Source: Lactobacillaceae bacterium
Lineage (GTDB): Bacteria; Bacillota; Bacilli; Lactobacillales; Lactobacillaceae
NCBI GenBank assembly: GCA_031289615.1
Contig: JAITPD010000059.1
Span: 1-46,756, forward strand
DNA length: 46,756 nt
Reading direction: 5' to 3'
The notes beneath the pieces are model-generated. The model was not told the DNA's origin. It saw only the letters and a list, made by a program, of their open reading frames with translations, and did no database searches. Made by a program: the position numbers and the translations under genes. Shown in pieces: positions 1 to 8,900 of this stretch; the stretch's first letter is position 1; each line of letters opens with the position of its first letter.

Positions 1-1208
1 TGGTCCGGCAAGATTGCTCCTGCCCCCACGGTAACTTGTGCGGTTCCTGACTTTGAAGTCGTATCGAGAGGCAACTCTGCTGGAATCGTGACGGTGTACG
101 AAGGTTCGATGATAATTGGGGCATCTTGTTCGCCTTGCCAGACATACGTATCGGGGGCAAAATTAGCTTGCGGTCCAATCCCACCCACAGTATTATGGTC
201 GTCTGGAATATCCTCAGCTTTTAGCACACCCCCTTTCGGCGCATGATCCGTCCCATTGCCAACTAACTGCCAATTATCAGAGCTGGTCACATAGTCATGA
301 TCAAATGTGGTTCCTTCCACTGGATTAGGAAGGTTTGTTGTGGCGTCCATATCAAACGATGACCCAAGCGTCAACTTCCAAATTGACGTACACCCACTAA
401 ATAAATCAGTCATTTCATCTGTATTAGCCGTCGTGCTCCAAAGACTCAAATCAAGTTTTTCCAATGAACTACAACCATTAAAGATTTCATCAAAGTATTC
501 CGATCTTTCGGTATTAAATTTACTGACATCTAGTTCTTTGACTTTACTGCACCCTTTAAACATGGCACCTAAATCTGTTACATGAGATGTACTAAATTTA
601 CTTACATCGATAACTTCCAAGTTACTACATTCATAGAACATACAGTACATATCAGTCACTTTATCCGTACTAAATGTAGGTCCAAAGGTAATACTTTCTA
701 AATTAGTACACTGATAAAACATCTCCTTCATTGTCTCTACATTCGATGTGTTCCATCCAGTCAAGTCTAATTCTTGCAAGTTTGTACATCCCTTAAACAT
801 CTCGAACATAGTTGTAGCACTGTTAACATTTAAATTACTTAGCCCATCTATCTCAGTTAAATTAGGAAAGTCTGCAAATGTTTGTGTAGAATCATCATTA
901 GCAGAAACACCACTTTCGATCGTGATTTTAGTTATTGTAGCGCCGGTTCCACTATCAATTTGAGTATCGATGTAATCCAAGAATTTACCTGGCCCAACTA
1001 TCCCCCCACTCTTACCACTATTGTAAAGCGTAATTTCTGTTCCATCTATTGTCCATGTCGCCTCACCAAATTTATAAGTTTGGTCTGCATGCGCGACCGA
1101 CTGAATTCCCGGAATAATGATGTTGACAGCTGGGGTAAAAGCACCTACACAAATAATACTGAGCAAGGTAATTGCCTTGATAACTTGTTTTTTAATTTTC
1201 ATCTTCAT
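1..1208 (-). CDS. BspA-type LRR exoprotein, partial (3' end beyond window)
   Basis: One minus-strand reading frame stays open from the left edge to an ATG at 1208 (an in-frame ATG also sits at 1202), about 402 codons. The N-terminus is a basic, hydrophobic signal peptide ending near A-H-A, followed by an acidic region and then repeats of about 24 residues with the pattern 'L..LD.S.W.TS.V..M..MF..C', typical of the DUF285/BspA-like leucine-rich-repeat family of surface proteins. Beyond the repeats comes a Y-V-W-Q motif and the start of a beta-rich domain ('Y.V.IPA') that is also the C-terminal domain of the neighbour at 1428-2885, so the two are tandem paralogues. The ribosome site is modest (AAGGG five bases before 1208). 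Expected to be secreted and to act in adhesion; the anchor, if any, lies outside the window. Confidence 0.85.
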   Translation of the reverse strand, partial: MKMKIKKQVIKAITLLSIICVGAFTPAVNIIIPGIQSVAHADQTYKFGEATWTIDGTEITLYNSGKSGGIVGPGKFLDYIDTQIDSGTGATITKITIESGVSANDDSTQTFADFPNLTEIDGLSNLNVNSATTMFEMFKGCTNLQELDLTGWNTSNVETMKEMFYQCTNLESITFGPTFSTDKVTDMYCMFYECSNLEVIDVSKFSTSHVTDLGAMFKGCSKVKELDVSKFNTERSEYFDEIFNGCSSLEKLDLSLWSTTANTDEMTDLFSGCTSIWKLTLGSSFDMDATTNLPNPVEGTTFDHDYVTSSDNWQLVGNGTDHAPKGGVLKAEDIPDDHNTVGGIGPQANFAPDTYVWQGEQDAPIIIEPSYTVTIPAELPLDTTSKSGTAQVTVGAGAILPD

Positions 1209-1304
1209 CCAAGCCCTTGCCTTTCTACATAAATTTAATCTTGTTAATTTTTTAACAATCGATATATTCAAAATAAGCATACTCCGTCAATAAGGCTAAA
1301 CTAG

Positions 1305-1339
1305 GCGATATTCTGTACCCCCCCCCGAAAATTTTGTGA
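1305..1339 (-). promoter_or_regulatory. Conserved upstream box, copy 1
   Basis: A stretch of about 33 bases (GCGATATTCTG, TAC, a run of C, GAAAATTTTGTGA on the plus strand) recurs nearly unchanged at 2960-2991; only the C-run length differs. Both copies lie about 75-130 bases upstream of a BspA-type start codon. It may be a regulator site or part of the promoter. Confidence 0.45.
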
Positions 1340-1427
1340 CTTTTTCTGTTTCCATTGAAAATCGTTGGTCCATTTTAGCTCAACTCTTGATCAATTATCT
1401 TTCTAGCAAGTTCAAATTCACTATTTC

Positions 1428-2885
1428 TTACGCAGCAGAATCACCTGTCCTAATCGTATAGTTAACTGTGTCCGAATAAACTCCGGCATATTTAAAGTCA
1501 TCTTGTGATCCAGCGGGCAAGGTTGCATAGACTTGTTGTACGGTATCAGTCGACTTTTCACCATCAGCTGTAAACGTAAAGCTACCCCCATCACTCAATT
1601 CCCTGCCGCCATCTGTTTTACCAAATAAATATGCTACTCCGGAATCATTCGTATTTTTCAATTTCCAGTTGGACGAATCCACACTAATCGTAATGAAACG
1701 CTCATTATACGGCAACTTAGGGTAAGCTCCCAATATGACATTCCCAGTTCCTTTGCCAGTTGTAGTTGCAATCGTGATTGAAGTTGGAATTATGATTGTG
1801 TATGCCGGCTCAACGGTGTAATCCACAATCGTGTCACTAAGCCATTGCCAGACATATGTTTCAGTTTTATTAGATGCGTTATGCATTGTCTCAATATCAG
1901 CGGCTGACACTTGTGCCCCCGACGGATTTTTTGGTGTTCCAGTGCCTATCTCGCGCCATAGAGCGGAAGCAACCGTATCATTCCCATTAAACGTGGTTCC
2001 CTCCACTGGTATGGGTATTGCTGCATTCACGGAAGGTTGAAACTTAAAATCCCCTCCTAGTGTGAGCTTCCAAAGGGATGAACAGTCTGCGAAAATACCT
2101 CCTGTGGTCAAAGCCTCCGTAGTGTGCCATTGAGATAAATCTAATTCTTCTAAACTGCTACAACCAGAAAACATAAACACCGCTTGAGTAATTTTGGCTG
2201 GGTGCCAGTTCGCAACATTCAACACTTTCAAGTTAACACAATTTTGAAATAAAGCATTAATTAACGTAACACTGCCTACATCCCACTCTGACACATCTAG
2301 CTCTTCTAAACTGCTGCAATTGTAAAATGTTCTACCCAGCCATTGAACATTTGACGTGTCCCAAACTGAAACATCTAACTCTTCTAAACTACTACAATCT
2401 TCAAATACATTAAACATATCATAAACATTTGACGTGTCCCAATTTGAAACATCTATTGAAACTAAATTAGAACATCCTTTAAACATCTGTTCCATCTTAG
2501 TCATTTCACTTGTATCTAAGTTATCGCCCCCTTCAATCGTTATTAATTTAGTGTGAGCACTAAATAAATTAGATGAGTCGGGGTTCGCAACAACGCCAGG
2601 AGCAATGACAATTTTAGTAATTAATTGGCCATATAGTGCTAGCCAATTTCCTCGACTTGCTCCCAGTACCCCATCCGTTGCTGGCTTAGGCGAAATAGTC
2701 AATACACCATCATCTAAAACCCAATGACAATTTCCAAAATCATTTTCTGCCGTAATTGCCGCCTGCGCTACTGACTCGATGCCAGGAATAATGATGCTTG
2801 CTGCTGGAGTGACTGCGCCACCAACTACTACAGCCAACAGTGCTAAAGCCTGTGCTAATCTTTTAGTTAATTTTAGTCCTATCAT
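1428..2885 (-). CDS. BspA-type LRR exoprotein
   Basis: 485 residues. Signal peptide of about 42 residues (ends A-Q-A). Residues about 100-270 hold BspA-like/DUF285 leucine-rich repeats with W-D-T-S-N-V and C-S-S-L-E-E-L cores. A Y-V-W-Q motif follows and then a C-terminal beta domain (from about residue 355) shared with the partial gene at the left edge. It has no transmembrane tail, LPxTG, WxL or GW motif, so it is probably released or held non-covalently, unlike the two larger BspA-type proteins at 28.6 and 37.4 kb. Start chosen at 2885 because AAGGAGAAGG lies directly upstream. A consensus cre site sits 20 bases before the start, suggesting CcpA control. Likely role: adhesion or surface interaction, inferred from the family. 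Confidence 0.9.
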   Translation of the reverse strand: MIGLKLTKRLAQALALLAVVVGGAVTPAASIIIPGIESVAQAAITAENDFGNCHWVLDDGVLTISPKPATDGVLGASRGNWLALYGQLITKIVIAPGVVANPDSSNLFSAHTKLITIEGGDNLDTSEMTKMEQMFKGCSNLVSIDVSNWDTSNVYDMFNVFEDCSSLEELDVSVWDTSNVQWLGRTFYNCSSLEELDVSEWDVGSVTLINALFQNCVNLKVLNVANWHPAKITQAVFMFSGCSSLEELDLSQWHTTEALTTGGIFADCSSLWKLTLGGDFKFQPSVNAAIPIPVEGTTFNGNDTVASALWREIGTGTPKNPSGAQVSAADIETMHNASNKTETYVWQWLSDTIVDYTVEPAYTIIIPTSITIATTTGKGTGNVILGAYPKLPYNERFITISVDSSNWKLKNTNDSGVAYLFGKTDGGRELSDGGSFTFTADGEKSTDTVQQVYATLPAGSQDDFKYAGVYSDTVNYTIRTGDSAA

Positions 2886-2904
2886 TGCCTTCTCCTTTAT
2901 TTTT

Positions 2905-2918
2905 TGAAAACGCTTTCA
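2905..2918 (-). promoter_or_regulatory. cre site (CcpA operator)
   Basis: TGAAAACGCTTTCA fits the catabolite-responsive consensus TGWAANCGNTNWCA at every fixed position when read on the minus strand (TGAAAGCGTTTTCA). It lies between the promoter region and the ribosome site of the 1428-2885 gene, a position that usually gives repression by roadblock. Confidence 0.75.
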
Positions 2919-2959
2919 CATGTCACACAAAGGATACTCTTGCTCTATGTTTAAACTGC

Positions 2960-2991
2960 GCGATATTCTGTACCCCCCGAAAATTTTGTGA
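2960..2991 (-). promoter_or_regulatory. Conserved upstream box, copy 2
   Basis: Second copy of the box at 1305-1339, here 75-106 bases upstream of the start codon at 2885. Sequence conservation well beyond what flanks it suggests a shared control site. Confidence 0.45.
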
Positions 2992-3049
2992 ATTTTTATT
3001 TTTTCACATTTAATTCACTGAAAAACTCTTTTTTTCATACTTTTTTAAC

Positions 3050-3078
3050 TTAGAATGATTCTTGAAAATGATTCTTGA
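3050..3078 (+). promoter_or_regulatory. Tandem AATGATTCTTGA sites, Per/Fur-box-like
   Basis: TTAGAATGATTCTTG resembles the PerR/Fur-type palindrome TTAGAATNATTCTAA, and AATGATTCTTGAA is repeated at once after it (3053-3065 and 3068-3080). The pair lies about 55 bases before cstA and between divergent genes. A metal- or peroxide-responsive repressor is one reading; no regulator gene is in the window. Confidence 0.35.
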
Positions 3079-3131
3079 ATTACCAACAAACGAAAGGAAC
3101 TAGAAATATCAAAACATGCGATATTTCTTAA

Positions 3132-5495
3132 ATGATTATTATGGATGAAGAGCCACAAGTTTCACCCTTCACAGACGAAGAGGAACTGTTTTTACTCCGC
3201 AACAAAGCTGGTAAAGTTGTTGGAATCAAAGATCTTAAACAAGCTAATTTCCAAGAAACAATGGCTGACTGGAAGAAGCACCTGCCAAAGCCAAGTCCAT
3301 TGGCGATCGTGATCTGGGTCATAGTTGCATTGGTTGGCGCAACTGCCTGGAGTCTGATTGCTTTTGCACAAGGTGAGACAATCAATGCGATTTGGTTTGT
3401 CATTGCCGCGATTTGTTCATATCTGATTGCGTATCGTTTTTATGCCCTGTACATTCAGCGTAAAATCATGCGTCCCAACGATTTGCGGGCTACTCCTTCT
3501 GAAGCACACAATGACGGCAAGGAATTCGATCCAACAAACCGGGTCGTGCTCTTTGGTCATCATTTTGCCTCAATCGCTGGAGCAGGTCCGCTGGTTGGTC
3601 CAGTTTTGGCAGCTCAAATGGGGTACTTGCCTGGAACAATCTGGATTATCTTCGGTGTTATCTTTGCAGGTGGTGTCCAAGATATGCTGGTGCTTTGGTA
3701 TTCGCATCGTCGGCGGGCCAAGTCAATTGGCGCAATGGCAAGCGATGAAGTCGGGCACTTTGCTGGTGGCTTGACGAGTTTCATTGTCTTCATCATGACA
3801 ATGATCGTCCTAGCCGTCTTAGCGCTAATCTGTGTGACTGCAATGGCGAACTCAGCTTGGGCCGTATTTTCAATCGGGATGACTATTCCAATCGCTCTGT
3901 TCATGGGAATTTATCTCAAATACATCCGTCCTGGTCACGTGAATGAGATTTCTACGATTGGCTTTATTCTTTTACTCGCCGCAATCTTTGGCGGACGCCT
4001 AGTTTCGGAGTCTTCCTTTGCTCATATTTTCGAATTAGCTCCAACTGCTCTCGTTTGGTGGGTCATGGCTTACACGTTCATCGCCGCAATTATTCCGGCC
4101 TGGATTTTGTTAACTCCTCGCGATTACTTGTCAATGTTTATGAAGATTGGAACGATTGTGATTCTAGCAGTCGCCGTGATCGGGGTTCATCCTGATGTAA
4201 CGATTCCTGCATTGACGAATTTCGCTCATAATACAGATGGTCCTGCCTTCGCTGGTTCGCTCTTTCCATTCTTGTTCGTAACTATTGCGTGTGGTGCGCT
4301 GTCTGGGTTCCACGTCATGATGAGCTCTGGAACGACGCCGCATTTGATTGCCAAAGAGTCTCAAACCCGCATGATTGGTTACGGTGGAATGCTCTTTGAA
4401 TCATTTGTGGCGATCATGGCGTTAGTTGCGGCCATTTCGCTGAATCCTGGAATTTATTATTCAATGAACACTCCACAAGCCAGTATTCAAAAAATTGCCG
4501 GTCAATCATATAATAGTGCAAAAAGTCCGGAGTACAATGCTGCAAAAGCGGTGCCAAATATCGCGATGATGCCAGATGGTTCGAAGTTGAACATCAAATG
4601 GGCGGATGAAACTGGAGAAGCTGCTTTGAAGGAAGTCGCAAAGGATGTCGGCGAAACTTCGATTGTCTCTCGAACAGGTGGTGCTCCAACGCTGGCCGTT
4701 TCAATGGCGAACATTTTGCACAAGGTTCCAGTCATCGGCGGAAAAAGCATGGTCGGCTTCTGGTATCATTTCGCCATCATGTTTGAGGCTCTGTTTATCC
4801 TGTCAGCCGTGTCTGCAGCCACCAAGTCCACGCGTTACTTGCTAAATGATGCATTGCGCAGGTTCAAAGGGCTCGGCAAGTTGGGAAATGATGACTGGTT
4901 GCCAAGCAAGATTGTCACAACAGCGTTTATCGTGGGTGTCTGGGGTGCGTTGCTCTTGATGGGAGTTTCTGATCCAAATGGTGGAATTAAAATCATGTAT
5001 CCGTTGTTTGGAATATCAAACCAGTTGATTGCCGCGGTTGCGCTCAGCATTGTCTGTGTCATGGTGATCCGCAAAGGTTATCTCAAATGGGTCTGGATTC
5101 CTGCAATTCCATTGGTCTGGGATACTCTGGTGACGTTCACAGCGAGCTGGCAAAAAATCTTTTCTAGCGACGTTAACATCGGTTACTTTGCTTCATACGC
5201 GGCAGCTAAGGCGCAAGTGGCTTCTGGTAAGCTGAGTGGCATCTTGTTAACAAATGCTCATGCGACGATGCGCAATACTTTGATTCAAGGAACTTTGTCT
5301 GTGATCTTCTTGCTTTGCGTGGTGATCTTGATGGCCATCTGTGCGGTTAAGATTATCAACATTCTAAAAACGCAAGAAATTGGCGATTCATTTACTTCTG
5401 AGGAACCATTTAGCGAATCAAGCATCTTTGAGACTTCAAGCTTCTGGGCTACTAGGCTGGAACATAAAATTTTGAAGTCTAAGGTTAAAAGTTAA
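3132..5495 (+). CDS. cstA: CstA-family carbon starvation protein / peptide or pyruvate transporter
   Basis: 787 residues, polytopic membrane protein. After an unusual ~50-residue acidic, soluble N-terminal extension, the CstA core begins: 'R.YALY..RKI', 'F.HHF.SI.GAGPLVGP..A.Q.GYLP', 'GGVQDM..L..S.RR..KSIG' and the late 'HVMMSSGT.P' segment are hallmarks of the family. CstA/BtsT proteins import peptides or pyruvate in other bacteria. A long extracytoplasmic insert lies between about residues 440 and 540. The start is uncertain: no good ribosome site precedes 3132 or the second ATG at 3141, and a TAA precedes 3132 in frame. Single-gene unit; downstream is repeat copy 1 and a terminator shared with the convergent protease gene. 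Confidence 0.9.
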   Translation: MIIMDEEPQVSPFTDEEELFLLRNKAGKVVGIKDLKQANFQETMADWKKHLPKPSPLAIVIWVIVALVGATAWSLIAFAQGETINAIWFVIAAICSYLIAYRFYALYIQRKIMRPNDLRATPSEAHNDGKEFDPTNRVVLFGHHFASIAGAGPLVGPVLAAQMGYLPGTIWIIFGVIFAGGVQDMLVLWYSHRRRAKSIGAMASDEVGHFAGGLTSFIVFIMTMIVLAVLALICVTAMANSAWAVFSIGMTIPIALFMGIYLKYIRPGHVNEISTIGFILLLAAIFGGRLVSESSFAHIFELAPTALVWWVMAYTFIAAIIPAWILLTPRDYLSMFMKIGTIVILAVAVIGVHPDVTIPALTNFAHNTDGPAFAGSLFPFLFVTIACGALSGFHVMMSSGTTPHLIAKESQTRMIGYGGMLFESFVAIMALVAAISLNPGIYYSMNTPQASIQKIAGQSYNSAKSPEYNAAKAVPNIAMMPDGSKLNIKWADETGEAALKEVAKDVGETSIVSRTGGAPTLAVSMANILHKVPVIGGKSMVGFWYHFAIMFEALFILSAVSAATKSTRYLLNDALRRFKGLGKLGNDDWLPSKIVTTAFIVGVWGALLLMGVSDPNGGIKIMYPLFGISNQLIAAVALSIVCVMVIRKGYLKWVWIPAIPLVWDTLVTFTASWQKIFSSDVNIGYFASYAAAKAQVASGKLSGILLTNAHATMRNTLIQGTLSVIFLLCVVILMAICAVKIINILKTQEIGDSFTSEEPFSESSIFETSSFWATRLEHKILKSKVKS

Positions 5496-5538
5496 ACTTG
5501 TTTGATAGATGCTACGTTGTACAATATTGTACTTTTGT

Positions 5539-5881
5539 TGATCAGCTTCGCTAAAGATTCTTTACGTTTCGGATAGCCCTGCACGATTCATGGCGAATGG
5601 CAAAATAATTTGCCAATTTCACGGCGCTAAAGCACGCGTGAAAAAAGTTCGCCTAGATTCGGCAAGGGCTGGCCATCCGACGACAGAATCGCTTCGCTGA
5701 TCATACTGGGTATAATATTTCACGAAACACCCCAGTCATTTTATTCAAGGCGTGGTGGATTGAGATGATGATAGTAGGTGATCATCGTGTTTACAAAATT
5801 AAAAGTCGAATGGGACCGTGTCGCCACTTACTATCTTTATCGAAAAACCACCACGCAAGTAAAAAATGATCAAGGTGTTTC
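5539..5881 (+). repeat. Composite palindromic repeat, copy 1 (A then B; B internally deleted)
   Basis: Module A, 5539-5703: ends TGATCAGCTTCGCTAAAGA and AGAATCGCTTCGCTGATCA are inverted, with inner hairpins (TGGCAAAATAATTTGCCA and a TTCACG...CGTGAA stem). Module B, 5724-5881: ends GAAACACC...GTCATTTT and AAAATGA...GGTGTTTC are inverted, and GCGTGGTGG pairs with CCACCACGC. Here B has lost the left half of its core (no GAGGTAGCGGCACC) but keeps AAATTAAAAGTCGAAT, so it derives from the core type seen in copies 3, 4 and 8. Sits between the convergent cstA and protease genes. Confidence 0.9.
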
Positions 5882-5914
5882 ATAACCATCACCAAATATT
5901 TTCAATATACACAA

Positions 5915-5949
5915 AAAACACCGCCAATCGCAATGATCGGCGGTGTTTT
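5915..5949 (-). terminator. Bidirectional Rho-independent terminator
   Basis: AAAACACCGCC pairs with GGCGGTGTTTT around a 13-base loop, flanked by A and T runs on both sides. It lies three bases after the protease stop codon and can also stop cstA transcripts. Confidence 0.9.
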
Positions 5950-5952
5950 CAA

Positions 5953-8900
5953 TTAAAGTGCTTTGCTAAAAATCATTTTTGCCTTTTGTGTTGCATCCAC
6001 AATTTCCTTTGGCGTAGGGCACTTAACTGGTGGCAACTTTGGCTTAGGAGTTCCAGAATTGCTATTGTCGATGTTATCAACCTTTACGCTCACAACATCT
6101 GAAGTTTGGTGCCACAAATTCGTAGCACGGAACTGCACTGTTGCATTGGCAATCAAGATCAATCCTGCATCGTTCAATGGCAACCATGTCTTACCCTTGT
6201 TAGTTGAGTATTGCACTGTTGTATTAGCATCCATTGCTGAAGTCAAAGTTACTGACTTAGCATGCTTTTCAGTTGTGCTCAAATCAATCTTTGGGGCATC
6301 AAGCTTAGTTGTCTTTTGGTGCACAACAATATTGATTTCAGTTTGGTTTTCACTTGCAGCAGCCGCAATGACCTTAAAGATATTGTCACTGTCTTTGTTC
6401 AAGTCATAACTTGCCTTGAATGTCTTTGGTGTGTTTTCCAAGTATTCATTTCCGTGAGCAATAGTATCTAGTGTAATGTCAGTGAAGACATTTTCACCAT
6501 TGATATAAACTGCTGTCCCTCGCAAATCATTGTAAACAGATCCGCTGAGGTCAAACTTAGAATCAGTTGTATAAACATCATACTGAGCCTTTGCATCGTC
6601 ATAGACCCAGTTGTCTTTGGCATCAAACTTAAGATCAGGGAGCGCTGCATCAACAATCAAACGTGTTAGTTCACTCTTCATCAGCATTGTACCATCACTT
6701 TGTTCAACGTCAGTCTCAACCTTAAATGTCTTTGCATACAATGGTGTGACATTTTTGACAGTGTATTCAAATGTCCCATCATCATTAATCTTGACTTTCA
6801 CCGCATCATCATCACGGCTTGTTCCATTCAAGTAGAATCGAAGTGCCTTGACTGTCTTGTAAACTGATCCACGGAGAACTAAAGTCTGCTTGTCAGCGTC
6901 GTAATCAGGATTGTCCTTCAACGTTCCAGCAGTCTGTAACAGATGTGTTGAAAAACGAACTGGTTCTATAACATTGGCCTTACCGGTTGTTGATTCTTCC
7001 TCTTCTACTGGTGGCAAGTTACCGTCAGCATCTCGTTGAGTGACAAAGATAGTATCATCTGTACTCTTGGTGTATCCAGCATCCATTGTAGCATCATTCA
7101 AATAGCTAAACAGACTGAGTCGAACCTTACCAGTCATCGATAGCAATGATAAGTCAACATCTATATCAAAATCTCCGTTTGCATCAATCTTCCCATCAAC
7201 CGTCTTACTGACACCGTTAGACACAGTAGTTCCATATCCAAAAATACCACACTTCACGCCGTCTTGATCCTTAGCGTTACCCTTCAAGTGAATTGACTTT
7301 TGATCATGACTCACCACTATCTTTGAAACACCGTGTTGAGCATTATCAGGTGAATAAATATTATTTACACCTGGTGCGTATGATGTTACTTCTAGACCTT
7401 CAAATGAGCTATTACGGTCAAATGTAAACGCAGAATTAACTTTGAACGTGAAAGGCAACGTGTCCATCACTTCTTGACCATCAGCAGTTTCAAAGTGCAT
7501 GTTAGAATCACCTGGCAATAGTGGTACCCAAACAGAGAATGCTCCATCTTTTTCAGCTGGGTGTACAGTAATAGGATCTGTTTTTGTTCCAGCTTCATTT
7601 GTTGAATAGATTTGGAATTCTTTGTAGTAAGATCCAATCACATTTAATTCATAAGTGTTAGTAGCTTCATCGTAACGCACGTATTGTGATGAAGATTTGA
7701 ACGGATTACTTGAGTACAACCCTGTCCGTGGTGACTTGAAAATTTCTAATGATGAGAAGGCAACCTTACCATCAGCACGACCACCATCTTGAGTTACGTC
7801 ATCCCCAACTGCCTTCAACTTTGAGTCAGCAGCTGCAACGTGGATGGCTGAACCGTTTCCAGCATAATCATCAGCTCCAACGTAAACATCATTGTCGCCA
7901 TTCTTAACTTCGGCTTCTTGTCCCCAAGACAACTTAACGTGAAGATGTGCTAGATCACTAACCACTTTAATGTCTTCACCAACGTAATAGAACTCTTGGT
8001 GACCATTGATAACTACGATAATTGGAGTGTTCATGTCACGCATTCCACTGTTATCATCGGTAATTTCGGCGTCAAGGTATGCATTTCCTTCGGCGTCTTG
8101 AGTCAACTTTGCATTTTTAATTTCAGGGCCTTTTGTATCAACCTTCACAGGGTAATAATAAGTTTGCTTTTCGCTAGCGAGCTCACCCGTTACCTCTGTT
8201 TTGTAATAATACTGTCCATCTGGAACTGCGTCTTCTTGACCAGTTGTCAAATTACGTGTTCGTCCGTCCCAGAGAGTATCTTCATACATACCAAAGATTT
8301 CTTTGTTAGCTCCATTTGAAGAACCAATATGACGCACTAGCTTCTTATCAGCATCCACAATGTCAGTTTCAACATGCTTCACACTTCGAGCAGCCACGTA
8401 CATTGGGAATGCTTCTTCTTGGCGATTGTCATCATTTGGTGAGATGGCAGCATTGTCCCGATTAATCTTGTACAAGTAGTTTCCATCTGCATCAAGCATT
8501 CCAGTTTCTGAAGCACCCAAAGGACGACCATTGTATTCATCAGTCAAATAACCATAACCAAAACGTGAACCTTCTTCGTCAACTGGCTTATCAAGCATGT
8601 CTTCTGCTCCATAATTACCGTGGAAAGCCAAGTATGGCGCTACCAAGTCAGGTGTATTAGCAGTCTTTGCAGTGAAGCCAACATATCCTTCAACCCAGTT
8701 TTGCTTAGCTGCATCAGCTGAAAGCTTCAAGGTAACCTTGATTTCCTTGGTTTGACCAGCATTCAAAGTAATGTCGTTCTTATCTGCCTTCACAGTTGCT
8801 CCAGCGATCAATTCATCAGACACCTTTGATTCGTATTGCCTAACATGTCCAGGAGTTTGAACGTAATTAATTGTTTCTGCATTGGTGTATATTCCATTAA

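Noticed and set aside
307-1232. Plus-strand frames at the left edge
   Set aside because: They overlap a continuous minus-strand LRR gene with signal peptide and repeats; they have no ribosome sites and no recognisable domains.
5519-5532. GTACAATATTGTAC palindrome as a cstA operator or terminator
   Set aside because: It lies after the gene, has no GC stem, and related CAATATTGT sequence borders other repeat copies, so it is probably the outer fringe of the element.
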